Under the pieces are notes generated by a model. That model was not told the origin of the DNA. It worked only from the letters and a program-made list of their open reading frames with translations, and searched no databases. The position numbers and the translations under genes are program-made. Below are positions 12,024 to 26,119 of a stretch of DNA of 64,000 nucleotides, piece by piece. This DNA is from Echinarachnius parma (taxonomy: Eukaryota; Echinodermata; Echinoidea; Clypeasteroida; Echinarachniidae), in NCBI GenBank assembly GCA_037951105.1, contig JBAMJV010008313.1, positions 62,001 through 126,000 of the forward strand, written 5' to 3'. Each line of letters opens with the position of its first letter. Position 1 is the first letter of the stretch.

Positions 12024-12868
12024 CATCCACCACCTAAGGATTATTAGTCTGGATATATGAGAGGAAAGAATGATGATATAGCATGGTTATTTTCTTAGTC
12101 CCAAGGACCTCTTTATAATGAGTTCCACTGTACATAAAACGTCCACCAGATAAGGATTATTAGGCAAAAAAAAAAAAAAAAACATGTTTAGCGTCCTGCT
12201 CTTTTGAAAAAAGGAAGGAGGAGGCCCTTTTTTTTTCAAAATGGCTGACTTTTTTCAAAATGGCCGACTGACCCATTTATCCAAAATAACTGGCCGGGCT
12301 ATATTAAAAGTACGATCTTTTTCAAAATCATTTTTTCCCCAAAAAAAATCACGAAATTTACATTTTTTTCAGATTTTTCACAAACAAAAAAAAGAAAAGA
12401 AAAAGCAGGCGGCCTCCAAAAAGGAAGCGGGCGGGGACGCTAAACATGTTTTTTTTTGTTTTTTGCCTTAGTCTGGAATATAAATGGAGGAATGGATGAT
12501 GATATAGCAAGGTTATTTTCCTAGTCCCAAGGACCTCTTTATAATGAGTTCCGCTGTATAGAAAACGTCAAAACGTCCACCATCTAAGGATTATTAGTCT
12601 GGATATGAGAGGAGGAATGAATGATGATATAGCAAGGTTATTTTCATAGTCCCAAGGACCTATAATGAGGTTTCACTGTACAGAAAAAGTCCACTATCTA
12701 AAGAGTGTAAGTCTTGAATATGAGAGGAGGAATGAATGATGATATACATGTAGCATGGTTATTTTCATAGTCCCAAGGACCTCTTTATAATGTGTTCCAC
12801 TGTACATAAAACGTCCACCATCTAAGGATTATTAGTCTGGATATGAGAGGAGGAATGGATGATGATTG
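12024..12868 (+). repeat. tandem array, unit about 118 bp
   Basis: Units containing AAGGATTATTAGTCTGGATA, a GAATGATGATATAGCA block, TCCCAAGGACCTC and TTATAATGAGTTCCACTGTA repeat about five times. One unit is interrupted by the MITE at 12163-12467. The last phrase resembles pogo/Tigger-type terminal sequence also seen near 33170 and 48870-49680. Confidence 0.75.
12163..12467. mobile_element. PIF/Harbinger-like MITE, TSD TTA
   Basis: A 305-bp insertion starts GGCAAAA and ends TTTTGCC. Its inverted ends extend through a poly-A/T stretch to AACATGTTTAGCGTCC (12181-12196) and the exact complement at 12435-12450. The flanking array has uninterrupted GGATTATTAGTCTGG elsewhere; here TTA is duplicated on both sides, which proves the insertion. 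A 3-bp TTA duplication with GGC ends fits PIF/Harbinger; the superfamily is inference. Confidence 0.8.
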
Positions 12869-14341
12869 ATGAGGGATGAAGAAATGGGAGTACAGATGCT
12901 GACAGCAGAGATAAACACGTGTGCCATCATAGTGATTGCGAGGATGCCTGTAACCTAAAAAAGTGCAACTCCCCAATGATGCCGATACCTGATGATATCG
13001 GTTGTCTGTTGAGAAAGAGAAGGACACTAAGTCACTTTTTGTTCTTTAGAGATAATCATGTCTAAAGTCTGGGTGCCCTGTAGAAATCAAATTATGTAGC
13101 TCTCTTTAATTTCTGACAAATATTTAAAAATGGAGAAAATTTTGATCTGAAAATGCGGCTTCACAAAGTGCAAGCCCCAATCTATAAGATGGTATGCATA
13201 ACTCACTTTCGTCAAAAACTGTCTTTACGCCCTTCTCACTCTCACCCGACTATAGATAATGAGCAAAATATTGCGTTTCACCATGCAACCACTAGTATGT
13301 GGACGTCACGGACATACTATCCTATCACGTTACCAACACTCTGATTAAATACTGCAATTACATTCTACATTGCACATTTGTCCTCTACAAGTATGGACAT
13401 GGACATGGACTTCATAATACATTATGAGAAGGTGTTCTGGGCCCCGTTTCATAGAACATTTCTTAATTGTTGTAAATGTCAAATTATTATTCTACTCTGC
13501 ATACAGCCAATCAGCCATGAGCATTAATAGCTGTTGCCATAGTAGTTACAATAATTGGGCAAGTTTTATTAAACAGGACAGTTTAAATAGTAGTCAGAGC
13601 AACATTAAAATCATTCACTCTTATTTTAAGCATACTACATCACCTAGAATTCCCTCTTATCAAAACCATTTGTTGTTCAAATTAAATACAATTTTGGTAC
13701 ATATACTGGCATATAGTGTGTCGGTTTTAACCCATCAAGACTTATTGATTTTACAATGAATGCATTCTCCTACGAAAGACCATATATTTTGGGGTCCAGT
13801 TCTAAAAGGGTTAAACCATTTTCTTATTTATTTATCCATGCCTATGATGCACTTATAAGGTTTAGCAATTAGCGGACAGCACTGAATTGATTGAGGTCTG
13901 CATTGGGTGAGCATATATTTTTTTCCCACATAATAAAGGTTTCTTTAATTCATTATTTTTGTTTAAGTCGCTACTCCATTAAGAACCTCTAATGTGCATG
14001 GTTAGTTAGTTTACAGACAATTTACATGATTATACTGTAAGTTTCTGAATTAAAGACAATATTGAGTAAATATTTCAAACAAACAATAAACTTGCAGGTA
14101 CATGTACATGTATATCTCACATACAGTATTTTGTAATTCAAACATGGCAGCAGGCAGACCCAGATTATCTCAATACACACAATTCTGTGTAAAGTGACCA
14201 GGCAGTAACCACATAAGGGTCACTGTAGACAGGTGATTTCTATACACAGGTTGCATAACATTATTTTTCTCTGCAGGGGACCAATTACGGTGGCGGACAG
14301 GTTTGACTGTATTTGATTTCAATACTCGTCCATACTCATTA
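12869..14341. other. intergenic, no gene seen
   Basis: Short ORFs only (for example 13424-13759, 111 codons, no recognisable family). No clear repeat structure. Confidence 0.4.
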
Positions 14342-14349
14342 CTCAATAG

Positions 14350-14758
14350 TAGTGCCGAGTCAACCCGGATATATTGATATCCGGATATGAGCCGAGTAAA
14401 AACGGACGGATATCGGATTTATCCGAAATGTAAAAAAAAAAAAAGAATTACAAAATATATAAAAATCTGAATTTTTTTTTCTTTTCGGATTTATCCGAAA
14501 TGTAAAAAACAAAACAAAACATGGAGCTTTTGATTTTTGATACTCCAACCATGGTTGAACCATTTTTAATTTTTTTTTTTGACATTTCGGATAAATCCAA
14601 ATTTTTAATTTTTTATATAATTTTTTTTTTTTTTCTTCGATTTATTTATTTATTTTTATTTATTTTTTCGTATACCCGTATCCGAGAATTTGAATTCGGT
14701 ATCCGACATTCACGGTTGGGTCGGATACCGAACGGCTATCCGTTTGGACTCAGCACTA
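14350..14758. mobile_element. hAT-like MITE, 8-bp TSD CTCAATAG
   Basis: The segment starts TAGTGCCGAGTC and ends GACTCAGCACTA (inverted, one-base difference). A perfect 8-bp duplication CTCAATAG flanks it (14342-14349 and 14759-14766). The interior carries GGATATCCGGATAT-type words and long T runs. No transposase. An 8-bp duplication points to hAT. Confidence 0.8.
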
Positions 14759-14766
14759 CTCAATAG

Positions 14767-15533
14767 TTCGGATGATACAATTCTTGAACCCCTTTGCCTA
14801 CAGGAAGCTGGTTAGCTATGTACAAAGTCTATGAGGATTTCATAATCTTAAAAGGGAACGGGTTAAAAACAAACTGTTTGCATATGAACCAATTACCGAG
14901 TTGGACAGGAAAAAGATTTCAAGCTACATGTATAAGACATTAAATGCTTAAATTCTAGCCCACTCAATCAACTAATTGCTACTCAACTGGTAATACTGAT
15001 TATTATAAATAATATACCGTAATCCTTTCCCCCCCAATCACATACACCTCCAGTTCTTAAATGCAAAGAAAATCATGGCACTAAATTTATGTAAATCTGT
15101 ACCATCCTCAATTTACTTCCAAATCTGCAAGCTAATTCTTATTGGCCGCAATTATCCCAAAGGGCATAGTGTACGTGTATCATGACACAACTCCACTCCT
15201 TACCATAAATATTAAATTTTAGTTAAAGATGCTTAAATACAAATATATGTAACAGGCTCTGGCAGCGTCAGGCTCTTGCAGTAATTGGCCTTTAGATTTT
15301 TAAAAATATGTATTTTTAATTGTTTTACAAAATTTCCGCAAAATGTAGTTTGATCATAATTATACTAGAGATATTAGTTCTCAATGTTCATTTTTGCAGA
15401 CGAGAGCCTGATTTGCTAGAGCTGGTGGGACTGATGGGGGGGGGGGGGGGGGGGGGGTGGGGGCACACTGTATGTATTTCTTTATTTAAAAAAAAAATTC
15501 CCCCTGGCCTTATGTTTTGTATTGGTTTTCCAT
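14767..15533. other. intergenic with poly-G run
   Basis: A run of about 20 G lies near 15437-15460. No gene seen. Confidence 0.4.
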
Positions 15534-15859
15534 ATAAGAGGCTTTTCGCAAATACTGCGGAGGGATTCTAGTACGCTAATCTCAGCGGGGTGTCGCACTC
15601 AGTGCGAAAATTTCCCTGTACTGTCCAAATCTACAACGGTAGTCGGCTGAATTAGCGTCGGGTGTAGAGCGAGTACGGAGCGGCGTGGTCAGCCCATACT
15701 TCAGTGGGTCAGCCAATCAGCGCGCAAGGAGACGTTCCGCGTATTCTTCACTGCGAAACTGCAAATAGTTCGCGACGTAGCCAGGGTACGGATACAGTCA
15801 CAGCTGACATGCTTCCCCCGTACTCAGACCTTCTGTAGTATTTGCAAAAAGCCTCTATT
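15534..15859. mobile_element. MITE with imperfect TIRs
   Basis: ATAAGAGGCTTTTCGCAAAT at the left matches the inverse of the right end (TTTGCAAAAAGCCTCTATT) with a few changes over about 40 bp. The interior is CpG-rich, unlike its surroundings. It is followed by a long G run and then a C run (about 15861-15902). Confidence 0.55.
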
Positions 15860-15902
15860 ATGGGGGGGGGGGGGGGGGGGAACATGCATCCCCCCCCCCC
15901 CC

Positions 15903-18701
15903 GCCATAGCTACGCAACCACATCATAGTGAGGATGATCGTAAAAAACATTCTCCAGGAACCTGACCATGTACCATGCATATGACAATATTTTAACCAAA
16001 AAAAAAGGAACCCATGCGATGTAATACAATTTAATGAATAAATAATTCAGGAAATTCACCAGGAAAGTAATCAAGCGTCAGATCATATGTACCCTGTTGG
16101 AAAATATTGCTACTAGCAGGCTTCATTTCGTATTGTAACATGCAGACGCAATCATCAAATGGAAAGCTAGTACCGCAATCAATCTCTCACCAGGGGATTG
16201 CACGATGACTGAATTACTTGCAGGTGCAACCGAACTAGGGCATTTGAGCATGATACAGTCAGTCACTATATGTGACCGGCTATAGCAAAACCCTGCACTT
16301 GTCGGTAAAAATCAAAATGTTGATTTTCATACCATTAAAAAGACCTCTTCGCAAGCTTTCATTTGATGCTTTGTTTCAACTAATTGGTCAATAATTGGTT
16401 AAGATATGATTGTTTCAATTTTTACAATCATAGGTCTTTTACACACATTGTGTGAACTTAAAAATATAGCGAGGATTGGAGAATGTCAGAGCACCATCGA
16501 CCAGTGTATTATTTATGTACTGATAATGATACAAACCAGTGAAAAAAACCCTGTGATTTCGCCCGACAAAAAAAAAAAGGACAAATGTTTGAGAGTTAAT
16601 TTGAATGCATGCACGCTTTAAAAGTAGCCCAGGCTCAGAAATAAATGTTACTTTGTCCCTGCTACAAACCCCTCCCCCCCCCCCCCCCCCCCCCCCCCCC
16701 TAATGGCAGAACTTATAAACTAAAAAATATGAATTAGAATACAAGCACAAACATTTTCACCAGAGATGTAAACTAAAGAGACAATGAAAATCAGAACAAA
16801 AGCTTTAAAATAAATAGTGTTCAATGCAGAACTAAAGTGCAACTGAAGTCATTACAAAAAAAAATTTGACACATCTTTATTCCAAATTTTTGTAAACTTA
16901 GAAATTAGAGGCTTTAGTATTAACAAGGAAAAGGATAGGTGAGAAATTGTTATTCTGGACATGGACATCAAACTTAATAGTATTATTTTGAAACGAAAGA
17001 CTACTAGTTGGCAAAAAATGTAGTACAGAAAATAATTCATATATCTGAGATGAGTGAGAGAGAGAATGTTTTTTTTTTTAAAGACACCAATAATTAAATA
17101 ATTTGAATAAGAGTCAAAATGCAATTGTATTACCGTACTTTTTCATGTACATTCTGTACAGTACATTACCTTCATTAATAGTTCTAATTAGCTATTTAGA
17201 AGCGCATTAATTAGAGTTATTTATAGTACTTGGCCTATAGAAATGTAAATATTATATTACAACTTTTGCACAAGAAAACATTGCAATATTTTTTTTAATA
17301 AAAAAGAGAACAAAAGTAAAAGTGTTATACCTTGTCTCCTTTGAACTTGCAGTTCTGCCCCCAAAATTAAATATCACTAATATGATTTGGAATCCGAGCT
17401 ACAATTGTCAAGCAATTATTATTCCAATCCTGCTTTTCCTCGATGTGGTGAGAGTAAATTAAGAGGTCAGGTCTGTCACTTTTATTGTTTGTAGATGAAG
17501 CAATTACTTCTACCTACTCGTCCTACTGTAAATATCTGAATGATCCCAAGCGCCCAGTCCATACACAACAAAATAGGCATGAGTAATTCATAAATTTTGA
17601 AAATTATCAGAGATCACAAGTTCTGCCCATCTGAAGTCACTCCAACAGTACTTACATACATATGCTATTGAACATATATCTGTAGCTTTCACCAAGCAGA
17701 CACTCCACAGAATTTGAATTGTAGCATTAACTGCCCACCGTATGCACTTATAAGATTGCACCACAACTGCAGGCCAATTGATATAAAAAGAGAAAAATGA
17801 CATGACGATTCAAGATACATGTACATTCTACTCGACTCTTGATAAGCTGCCAAGAGCTATTTATGGCGAGAGTGAGTGATGCATTAATCACACCAGTATG
17901 GGCATCGAGAACTGCATTGTATTATTATGCAGGTATGAGCACTAGGTTACCGATTTTACTTTCTAATTTCTATCGCAAAATCACTGGGCAGACTTGGCTT
18001 TCGGCATGAAAACATGAAATGTGACAGACCTGTCTTTATGACATCAATTTCTTAACAGGGTTTTTAAGAGTCACTTTCAATACTACACACGTACTGTTTG
18101 GACATCTTAACTACATGTACATTCTGACCTTTAGTTAAAATAACTCAATCGTCATCTTGAATGAATTAGAACTGTTTTGTAGTGCATTCTATTTCTTTTT
18201 TTTTAATTGAAGATCTTATATTACATTGTAAATGAAGACCTCAGTATACATAAAGCATTCATACAAGCTGTAAAATTTGTGTAAATTTCTTATTATTTTA
18301 CTACAAAGGAAACTTATAAGATTCAAATAAAAGTATGAAAATATCAAACATATTGCTACAGTAATGAAATATTAAACACAGGAAGATGCACAAAGCATAC
18401 GTAAATGGCTCCATTTGTTAAACACTTTAGGTCTCAAACTGAATTACAAATTAAATCAAAATATGTGTACATGAACAAATGTCATGAATTATGAAATCAA
18501 TATTTTATACAGGAATTGTGACAATTTGATATCAAAATGTGCCGAGTTTATTAATGTGTACAAACAACCAGAATCAAGTACAATGCCTGTGCCAGTCGAC
18601 AGTAGAAATTATCACCTGACTTAGTAAATACAGTACATGAGCTGCCATGTAATATTTTTGGATGTTACATGGCACTGTTACATGGCAATTCAGATGATAA
18701 A
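15903..18701. other. intergenic, no gene seen
   Basis: A C run of about 28 lies near 16673-16700. A short inverted pair GCCATGTAA/TTACATGGC lies near 18640-18685. No ORF or RNA gene is recognised. Confidence 0.4.
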
Positions 18702-18896
18702 ACAGTTGTTAACTTTGCTGTCGGGAAAATCATGGAATTATATAATGTTCCCCTCGGGATTTTAATGATATTTCGTGAAGAAAATAAGTCCCTCGACTAC
18801 GTCTCGGGACTTAATTACTCTTCCCTCAATAGCATTTAAAATCCCTCGGGAGTGGAACATTCCATGCTTTTCCCTCCACCACCAGTTAACAACTGT
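18702..18896. mobile_element. MITE with ACAGTTGTTAAC ends
   Basis: ACAGTTGTTAAC (18702-18713) is exactly inverted at 18885-18896. The inner arms (GGGAAAATCATGGAAT / ATTCCATGCTTTTCCC and CCCTCGGGATTTTAA / TTTAAAATCCCTCGGG) also pair, so nearly the whole 195 bp can fold into one hairpin. Confidence 0.7.
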
Positions 18897-19544
18897 ATAC
18901 TGTTTCATTCATCTACAAACAGCAATAGCGACAGACCTGACCTATCAATTCCCTCTTGCCAGCCACGTCGTCGAGGACAAACCCAGGATTGGAATAATTG
19001 CTAGACAATTGTAGCTCTTCCAAATCACATTAGTGGTAACGGCAAAGTGCATTACATTTATTCAGCCCCCGCATTCTCTGAGAATCCCTGAGAATCCCCG
19101 AGATATTGATAAAGAAGTACTGGAGTTAGAAGGCATAGAGACAACAAACATTGGCACGATACGGAATTACTGAATATGTCTTGAAGGCCTGTGCAGTGTG
19201 TTGGTAAGCACTGGGGAAATGTGATACGATGAGTAATTATGATAATAATAATTCATATAGATCTATTGATGTGGATATCGCTGCAAATGTAAATAGTTTG
19301 ATCAATTAATATCAAAATTTAAAGTTAAAAATGTCTTCATCTACAGTAGATGTGAACAGACACAGTACTTCCACAAAATTTACAATTTACATACTTTTCA
19401 TTTTAAAAAGTGGTAAAATAAATACAGTAGAAATTAACATTGATGACAAATTCTAGTTTGTTTTCAAATTTATGAATTTAATTTTAGAAAAATTAGATCA
19501 AAATTCCTAATTTAGGCTACCTTTAAATGTATCTTTTAGCTACA
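18897..19544. other. intergenic, no gene seen
   Basis: A short tandem GAGAATCCC repeat lies near 19078-19100. Otherwise AT-rich without features. Confidence 0.4.
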
Positions 19545-21354
19545 GGGCAATTCCAAGCAAACATTGACATAAGCACCCATTTTTCAAATTCGTCGAATCA
19601 TAACATATTTGGTATCAAATTAAAGCTTAAAGATCAAACTATTCAGAAATGCATTTTGTTCAAAACAATTTTTGCCGTAAACTATTATTTCATAGGAATT
19701 AATTAGCATAAATTAATTTTCAATTATTTTCACAAAATATACTTGTAAATATTAAGCTTAAAAGAGCTGCAAAAATAGGTTTTCATAACATTTTCTTTCA
19801 GTGTTGGTAAGAACATTACTTCAATTTATCAGATAAATATCTATTTCGGCATTTTCGCTCTTTGTTCTGCTTCAGTGACTGTTTCATTTATAGTCATCTA
19901 TATGTCACGCTGTTACCCTAAAAACAGGTATTTTTAATATTTCTGGAAAAATATCAATGGGAATGAAATTATTTTTTGTTTCTTCTTCATTCACCCATAG
20001 AGCTATATTATGGATGCTAAATAGCAGCATTATCTTTTACCACTAATAAATCTAAGCAATATCAATTTGGTCACGCTGTTACTTTTTGGGTAACAGCGTG
20101 ACGCAACCTACTCTTTTTTTGCAATATCTCAAGAATCGTTGGATGGATTCTGTTCAAACCTTGTACAAGACATGTATTCAGAGGTATGGATTATCTGATA
20201 CATTTTGGGGCCATGAGGTCAAAGGTCTAAGGTCACAGCTAATTAATATGCAAAAAATATATTATTCTCAAGATATTTCAAGAATCCTTGAAGGATGACA
20301 TGATAATTAATACTGGTATGCGTTCAGTGAAGTAGATGACCTGATTATAGAATTTGGTCATGGGGTCAAAGGTCAACAGGTCAAATTATTGTAGTTTATT
20401 TTTTATCTCACAAAAAAATGCCAGAATTAATGTTAGAAAGAGTACTGTAGATAAAAGAAAATTCTATGAAAATGTTTGGAGCACAGGTCAAAGGTCACTC
20501 GGATAATTACCAATTCAAACACAAAAACTTACTGACATTGAAATCATGTTACATGTAACAAATCACTTGTAGATATGCACTGTGCCGACATAAAATTAAA
20601 CATTTGTATGCTAATTTGAGAAATAAGGTCAAAGGTCAGATGTCAAAGGTCTAATATTTCATTGTTGCAATTAAGTTTGTATTTTGGGTTTGATATTTGA
20701 TGGTTCCTCAAACTAAATTCTGAAAAAGATAGAATTTCAGTTTTGTCCAAAAACATTTTTGATCAATAGAGGGCGCTAGGCTGCAAATTTGTGTCATGCG
20801 AACCATCATTTCAGAGCATCTGGGTTATATTACCCATTCATCTAGTTCTGTATAGATTCTGGATGACTACATCAAAATTATATAATCTTATTCATCTCAT
20901 CAATATCTCCCATATATATAACATGTACAATTCAGAGGTCACGCTGTTACCGTCACGATGTTACCGTGCACAGATACGTTTATGATATCATATTTACTAT
21001 GAACATTGGATTTTTTCTACATTTTTATTTGGATGTTCTAGCTTGATGTCTAGTACAAAGAATCAATGTGACAAAATTGCAAAATGTTCCTGTAGTTCAC
21101 AGAGTTTGCTTAGTTCCTTACCATGTAAGAAACCCATGTCTTTTTGCCGTCACACTGTTACCGCAGATATTGATATTCATAATTCATAATTTAGTGGGAA
21201 TTTTGATTTTCTTTCCTATTGTAAATAATTGGTAGGATAGTGGGAACAGATGCATATCAAAATTTGGTTCTGGACATTTTTATTTTGTGAGTTATTTAGA
21301 CTTTCATCGTGAGAAACACCCTCCGACCGTCACGCTGTTACCTTGGAATTGCCC
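19545..21354. mobile_element. GGGCAATTCC-ended element B, motif GTCACGCTGTTAC
   Basis: It starts GGGCAATTCCAAG (19545) and ends CTTGGAATTGCCC (21354), a 13-bp perfect inverted terminus, with TACA on both sides (4-bp target duplication). GTCACGCTGTTAC occurs at 19904, 20070, 20938 and 21329, with variants at 20952 and 21149. An inverted copy at 20090-20102 forms a hairpin with 20070. The interior also contains AGGTCA direct repeats and phrases like the Helitron-like minisatellite unit (CAAGAATCGTTGGATGGATT, TTTTGGGGCCATGAGGTCAA). No transposase seen. Confidence 0.75.
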
Positions 21355-21607
21355 TACATGTATCTTTATCAAAATTGAAAGTGACATAGAGAGAGAGTAC
21401 ATAAAGAAACATATAAGGATGACTTTGAATGAAATTTCAGTCCACAAAGACCACAGCTAGTCAGAAATACACTGTATGACAGTTCTACGATTGACTATAA
21501 TTTTGTCAACAACTTACTAATAAGGTATTTAGAACATTTTTTTTAATGAGACAAATAGATGTTAAAAGATGTGCTACTGTACAGAAAATACAATTTAATC
21601 TTTAAAA

Positions 21608-22627
21608 CTAGATGGATCTTCGATTGCGCGCAATCGAAAATTATGCCTCCGCTATCACACGATTTTTAATATCAAGCCCAAATTAACATGCACTGAATTA
21701 ATTTTTGACCATATGACCCCAATCTTTGATTGTTCTTTAAAAAACATTCAGGCACCAAGTTTGAATGAATTCTGACATTTAGTTCTTGGGATTTTGGCAT
21801 TACAAGCTTTTTTACATGTATAATGAGTCCCGTGACCTTGACCTCAACCTCATGACCCCAACATTTATGGGTACGTTGACTCCTTATGATACATTCAGGT
21901 ACCAAGTTTAATTGAAATCTGACATTCAGTTCTTGAAATTTTGCCATTACAAGCCATTTTCGCACACATATTGAGTCCTGTGACCGTAACCTTTGACCTC
22001 ATGACCCCCCAAATCTAATCAGATCATTGGCACCCCGAAATGTACACTCATACCAAGTTTGAAATTGATCCGTCAACCAGTGCTTCAGATATCGCAAGAA
22101 TGAGGCATATTTGCACATACATTGCGTCCTGTGACCTTGAACTTTGACCTCATGAACCCCAAAATCTAATCAGATCATTGCCTCCTCAATATCTACACTA
22201 ATACCAAGTTTGAATTTGATCCGTCAACCAGTTCTTGAGATATCGAGAGAACGAGGCATTTTTGCATTTATATTGAGTCCTGTCACCTTGAACTTTGACC
22301 TCATGATCCCTAAAATCTAATCAGATCATTGTCACCCCAATATGTACACTCATACCAAGTTTGAATTTGATCCGTCAACCAGTTCTTGAGATATCGAGAG
22401 AACGAGGCATTTTTGCATTTATATTGAGTCCTGTCACCTTGAACTTTGACCTCATGATCCCTAAAATCTAATCAGATCATTGTCACCCCAATATGTACAC
22501 TCATACCAAGTTTGAATTTGATCCCTCAACCAGTTCTTGAGATATTGCGAGAACGAAAACGGGACGGACGGACGTACGAACAACCCGAAAACATAATGCC
22601 TCCGGCAACTTCGTTGGCGGAGGCTTA
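21608..22627 (-). mobile_element. Helitron-like (HINE-type) element 2
   Basis: On the minus strand it starts TAAGCCTCCGCC, continues through ATGTTTTCGGGTTG and CCGTCCGTCC, and then tandem units of about 150 bp. It ends in the TTCGATTGCGCGCAATCGAA hairpin plus GATCCATCTAG next to TTTT. The hairpin has compensatory changes relative to element 1 (C-G to T-A), which supports selection on the stem. Confidence 0.65.
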
Positions 22628-22858
22628 CAAATTGACAATTATAGATTAGCATTAAATCTACATGTAATAGAGGGGCAAAGTTTAAACATAGCACTACATT
22701 GCTAGTACTGTGTACATCACCTCAGAGATGTTAAGTATTTTATTGCCAGATCATGTGGCCCAAAATAGTTCCCTTAGTCTTTTATTGTAAACAGTATGCC
22801 TTCACACGATAAATGCATGAACTATGAAATGAGGCTTATATGAATCCTGTCTGCAAAA

Positions 22859-23626
22859 GGGCCATTCTTTGAAAAGTGAAACTTTTTCGGAAAAATTGAA
22901 GTTTTATTTTTCTGTAGTTTTGTTCCATTTTTGGAATGATCCATGTGTAAAGTTTCATGAAATACATGATTTGAAGTTTAAAATGAAACTTTTTTACTCA
23001 TTTGCATAAATTTACATATTTCAATATGTTTCTAATAATCATAATTCAGAAAATAATCAAGATATCAAAAGGATAATTAGCAAGCTCATTCTTCTCACTT
23101 TCCTGTACAGGTTGATACCAACTTTGTAAAAATTCAACCTTTCATTCTTTTCTAAACCCGATATTATAAAATTCCCATTTTTCCATTCATATTGTACATG
23201 TCACACACGTGACCACCCCAAAATGTCACACACGTGACCAGACGTTGCCACATAATTAAGTACTATAAAAAACAACGGTTTGATATAATTCTCATTCATT
23301 GCTATTGTTGTACTTACAAATGTATAGTACTTCTCTGGTAATAAGATGAACATTATAGCTATTCATATTTTAAAGAATTTTCCAAATGAAATTTAGTTAT
23401 GAAAAAAGCGCTCCGTGCGAAGTCACACACGTGACCCATGCCATTTGACCTCTGACATTGAGTTACGTAATCCTTATAAAATCTTTTGTGTTAAGTTTCA
23501 AAGACTACACCATATTCAAGTCACATATGAAGTAAAAATCATTATAGTCTCATACTTACTGAAATATAAGCATCCCATTTCAAAATTTGTCATGTTTTGG
23601 GTCACACACGTGACCAAGAATGGCCC
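22859..23626. mobile_element. GGGCCATTCTT-ended element C, motif GTCACACACGTGAC
   Basis: It starts GGGCCATTCTT (22859) and ends AAGAATGGCCC (23626), an 11-bp perfect inverted terminus, with AAAA on both sides (weak evidence in A-rich flanks). The palindromic motif GTCACACACGTGAC occurs at 23200, 23225, 23422 and 23601. The last copy sits three bases inside the right terminus, the same geometry as in element B. No ORF of note. Confidence 0.7.
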
Positions 23627-23683
23627 AAAAAATGTTCCCGATTCAAGTATTTCAGCAAACATAACGTAAATGCCGCCGAGTCA

Positions 23684-24840
<1,157 letters not shown>

Positions 24841-24962
24841 ATCCCCACCATTCCCAGAAAAGTGCCATACACTGATATACAAAATACTGCAATCATTTGT
24901 CAATGTGCAAGTGTGGAGAGATTATCGAGCTGGAGGCATGACATCTGAATAAGTGATCTTAA

Positions 24963-25390
24963 AGGGTACCACCACCCAAAAATAATATTCTTATTATAGA
25001 AAGGTAACTGTACTATTCCATTCCTTCAACAAGTTCACAAAAATATGTTTTCAGAAAAAATATATAATTGGAAAACGCATCACCATTCTCAACCATGCGT
25101 TCATGCGGTCTGAATTGCGAAGACTATAATGTGTGCACAGCCAGAGCGCTCTGTGCAGAGCGAATGAATCATCCGGGATTATATTGACGTACGCGTGAAT
25201 AGCATTGGCGCACTCGCAAATGCTTGGCCCGTATGGAACCAGGAAATAGCAGTGGTTCCGTAAGTGGTGGAAATTAATTGCTTTGTTTATGAATTACACA
25301 ACCCTTTGCAAAATGTCGGGTATCTATTTGATATCACAAAACGGTACCAAAACATATAATAATGTGTTTTCCTTTGCCTGGTGGTCCCCT
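24963..25390. mobile_element. MITE with TTAA target duplication, copy 1
   Basis: The segment starts AGGGTACCACCAC and ends GTGGTCCCCT, with TTAA on both sides (24959-24962, 25391-25394). A second copy lies at 26546-26951. TTAA fits piggyBac or Kolobok; the superfamily is inference. Confidence 0.7.
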
Positions 25391-25394
25391 TTAA

Positions 25395-26119
25395 AGCCAG
25401 TGGAAAAAATACACAGGGGCTCAGGGCAATTAGAAGCAATTGGAAATCTGTAGAAAACATACATGAACAATGTTTTATTGGCCTAATTGATATTGTTGAA
25501 AATCTGAATCTTAAAATTAAACACATAAAAATAAGCCGGAAGTTCCATGTATAAATGTCAGTGCTGCTGAGACTGTATGCCTGCATCCTCCCAGCTAGGT
25601 GTGTGTGACTACACACTCAAGATGACTGGGCATCACCTTTCCTTACATACTGTACAAATGTATGCTTTATTTTAAGTGCAGATAGATTAATTTTGTATAC
25701 ATACCCGACTATATTTAGGCATTCTTCTGCCAACACATCACCTTCGCAGATGAAATATATATATCTTTCACTTTGAAGGCAATGAAAGCAAATATATCAC
25801 AGTTCTTGTAAACTTGAGGGGTTTTCTAAGGCTGTTATTTTGTATTATATCAGGGTCACCTCTCTCCATGAATTCTATGACAGGTGAATGGGAGCACCCG
25901 AGGTGGAGGGTTAATTTTTAAGTGCACTGTTGTTGTCACTAACACTGTTGCCATGGTGAAATATTTTAGATTGGTGCAATTAAATGCATGTGTAATTATG
26001 AGCTCCCATCATACCTCACACCAAGGACATATACATGTATTATGCAACGCATTAGGCAGGCACACGTCTAGATTCTTCTGAGTGCAATGTACTTACTACT
26101 ACGTACTTTGTAGAGGCTC
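25395..26119. other. intergenic, no gene seen
   Basis: A fragment AATACACAGGGGCTCAGGGCAATTA resembles pieces near 10880 and 49745, so it is part of a dispersed repeat. Otherwise no supportable feature. Confidence 0.4.
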
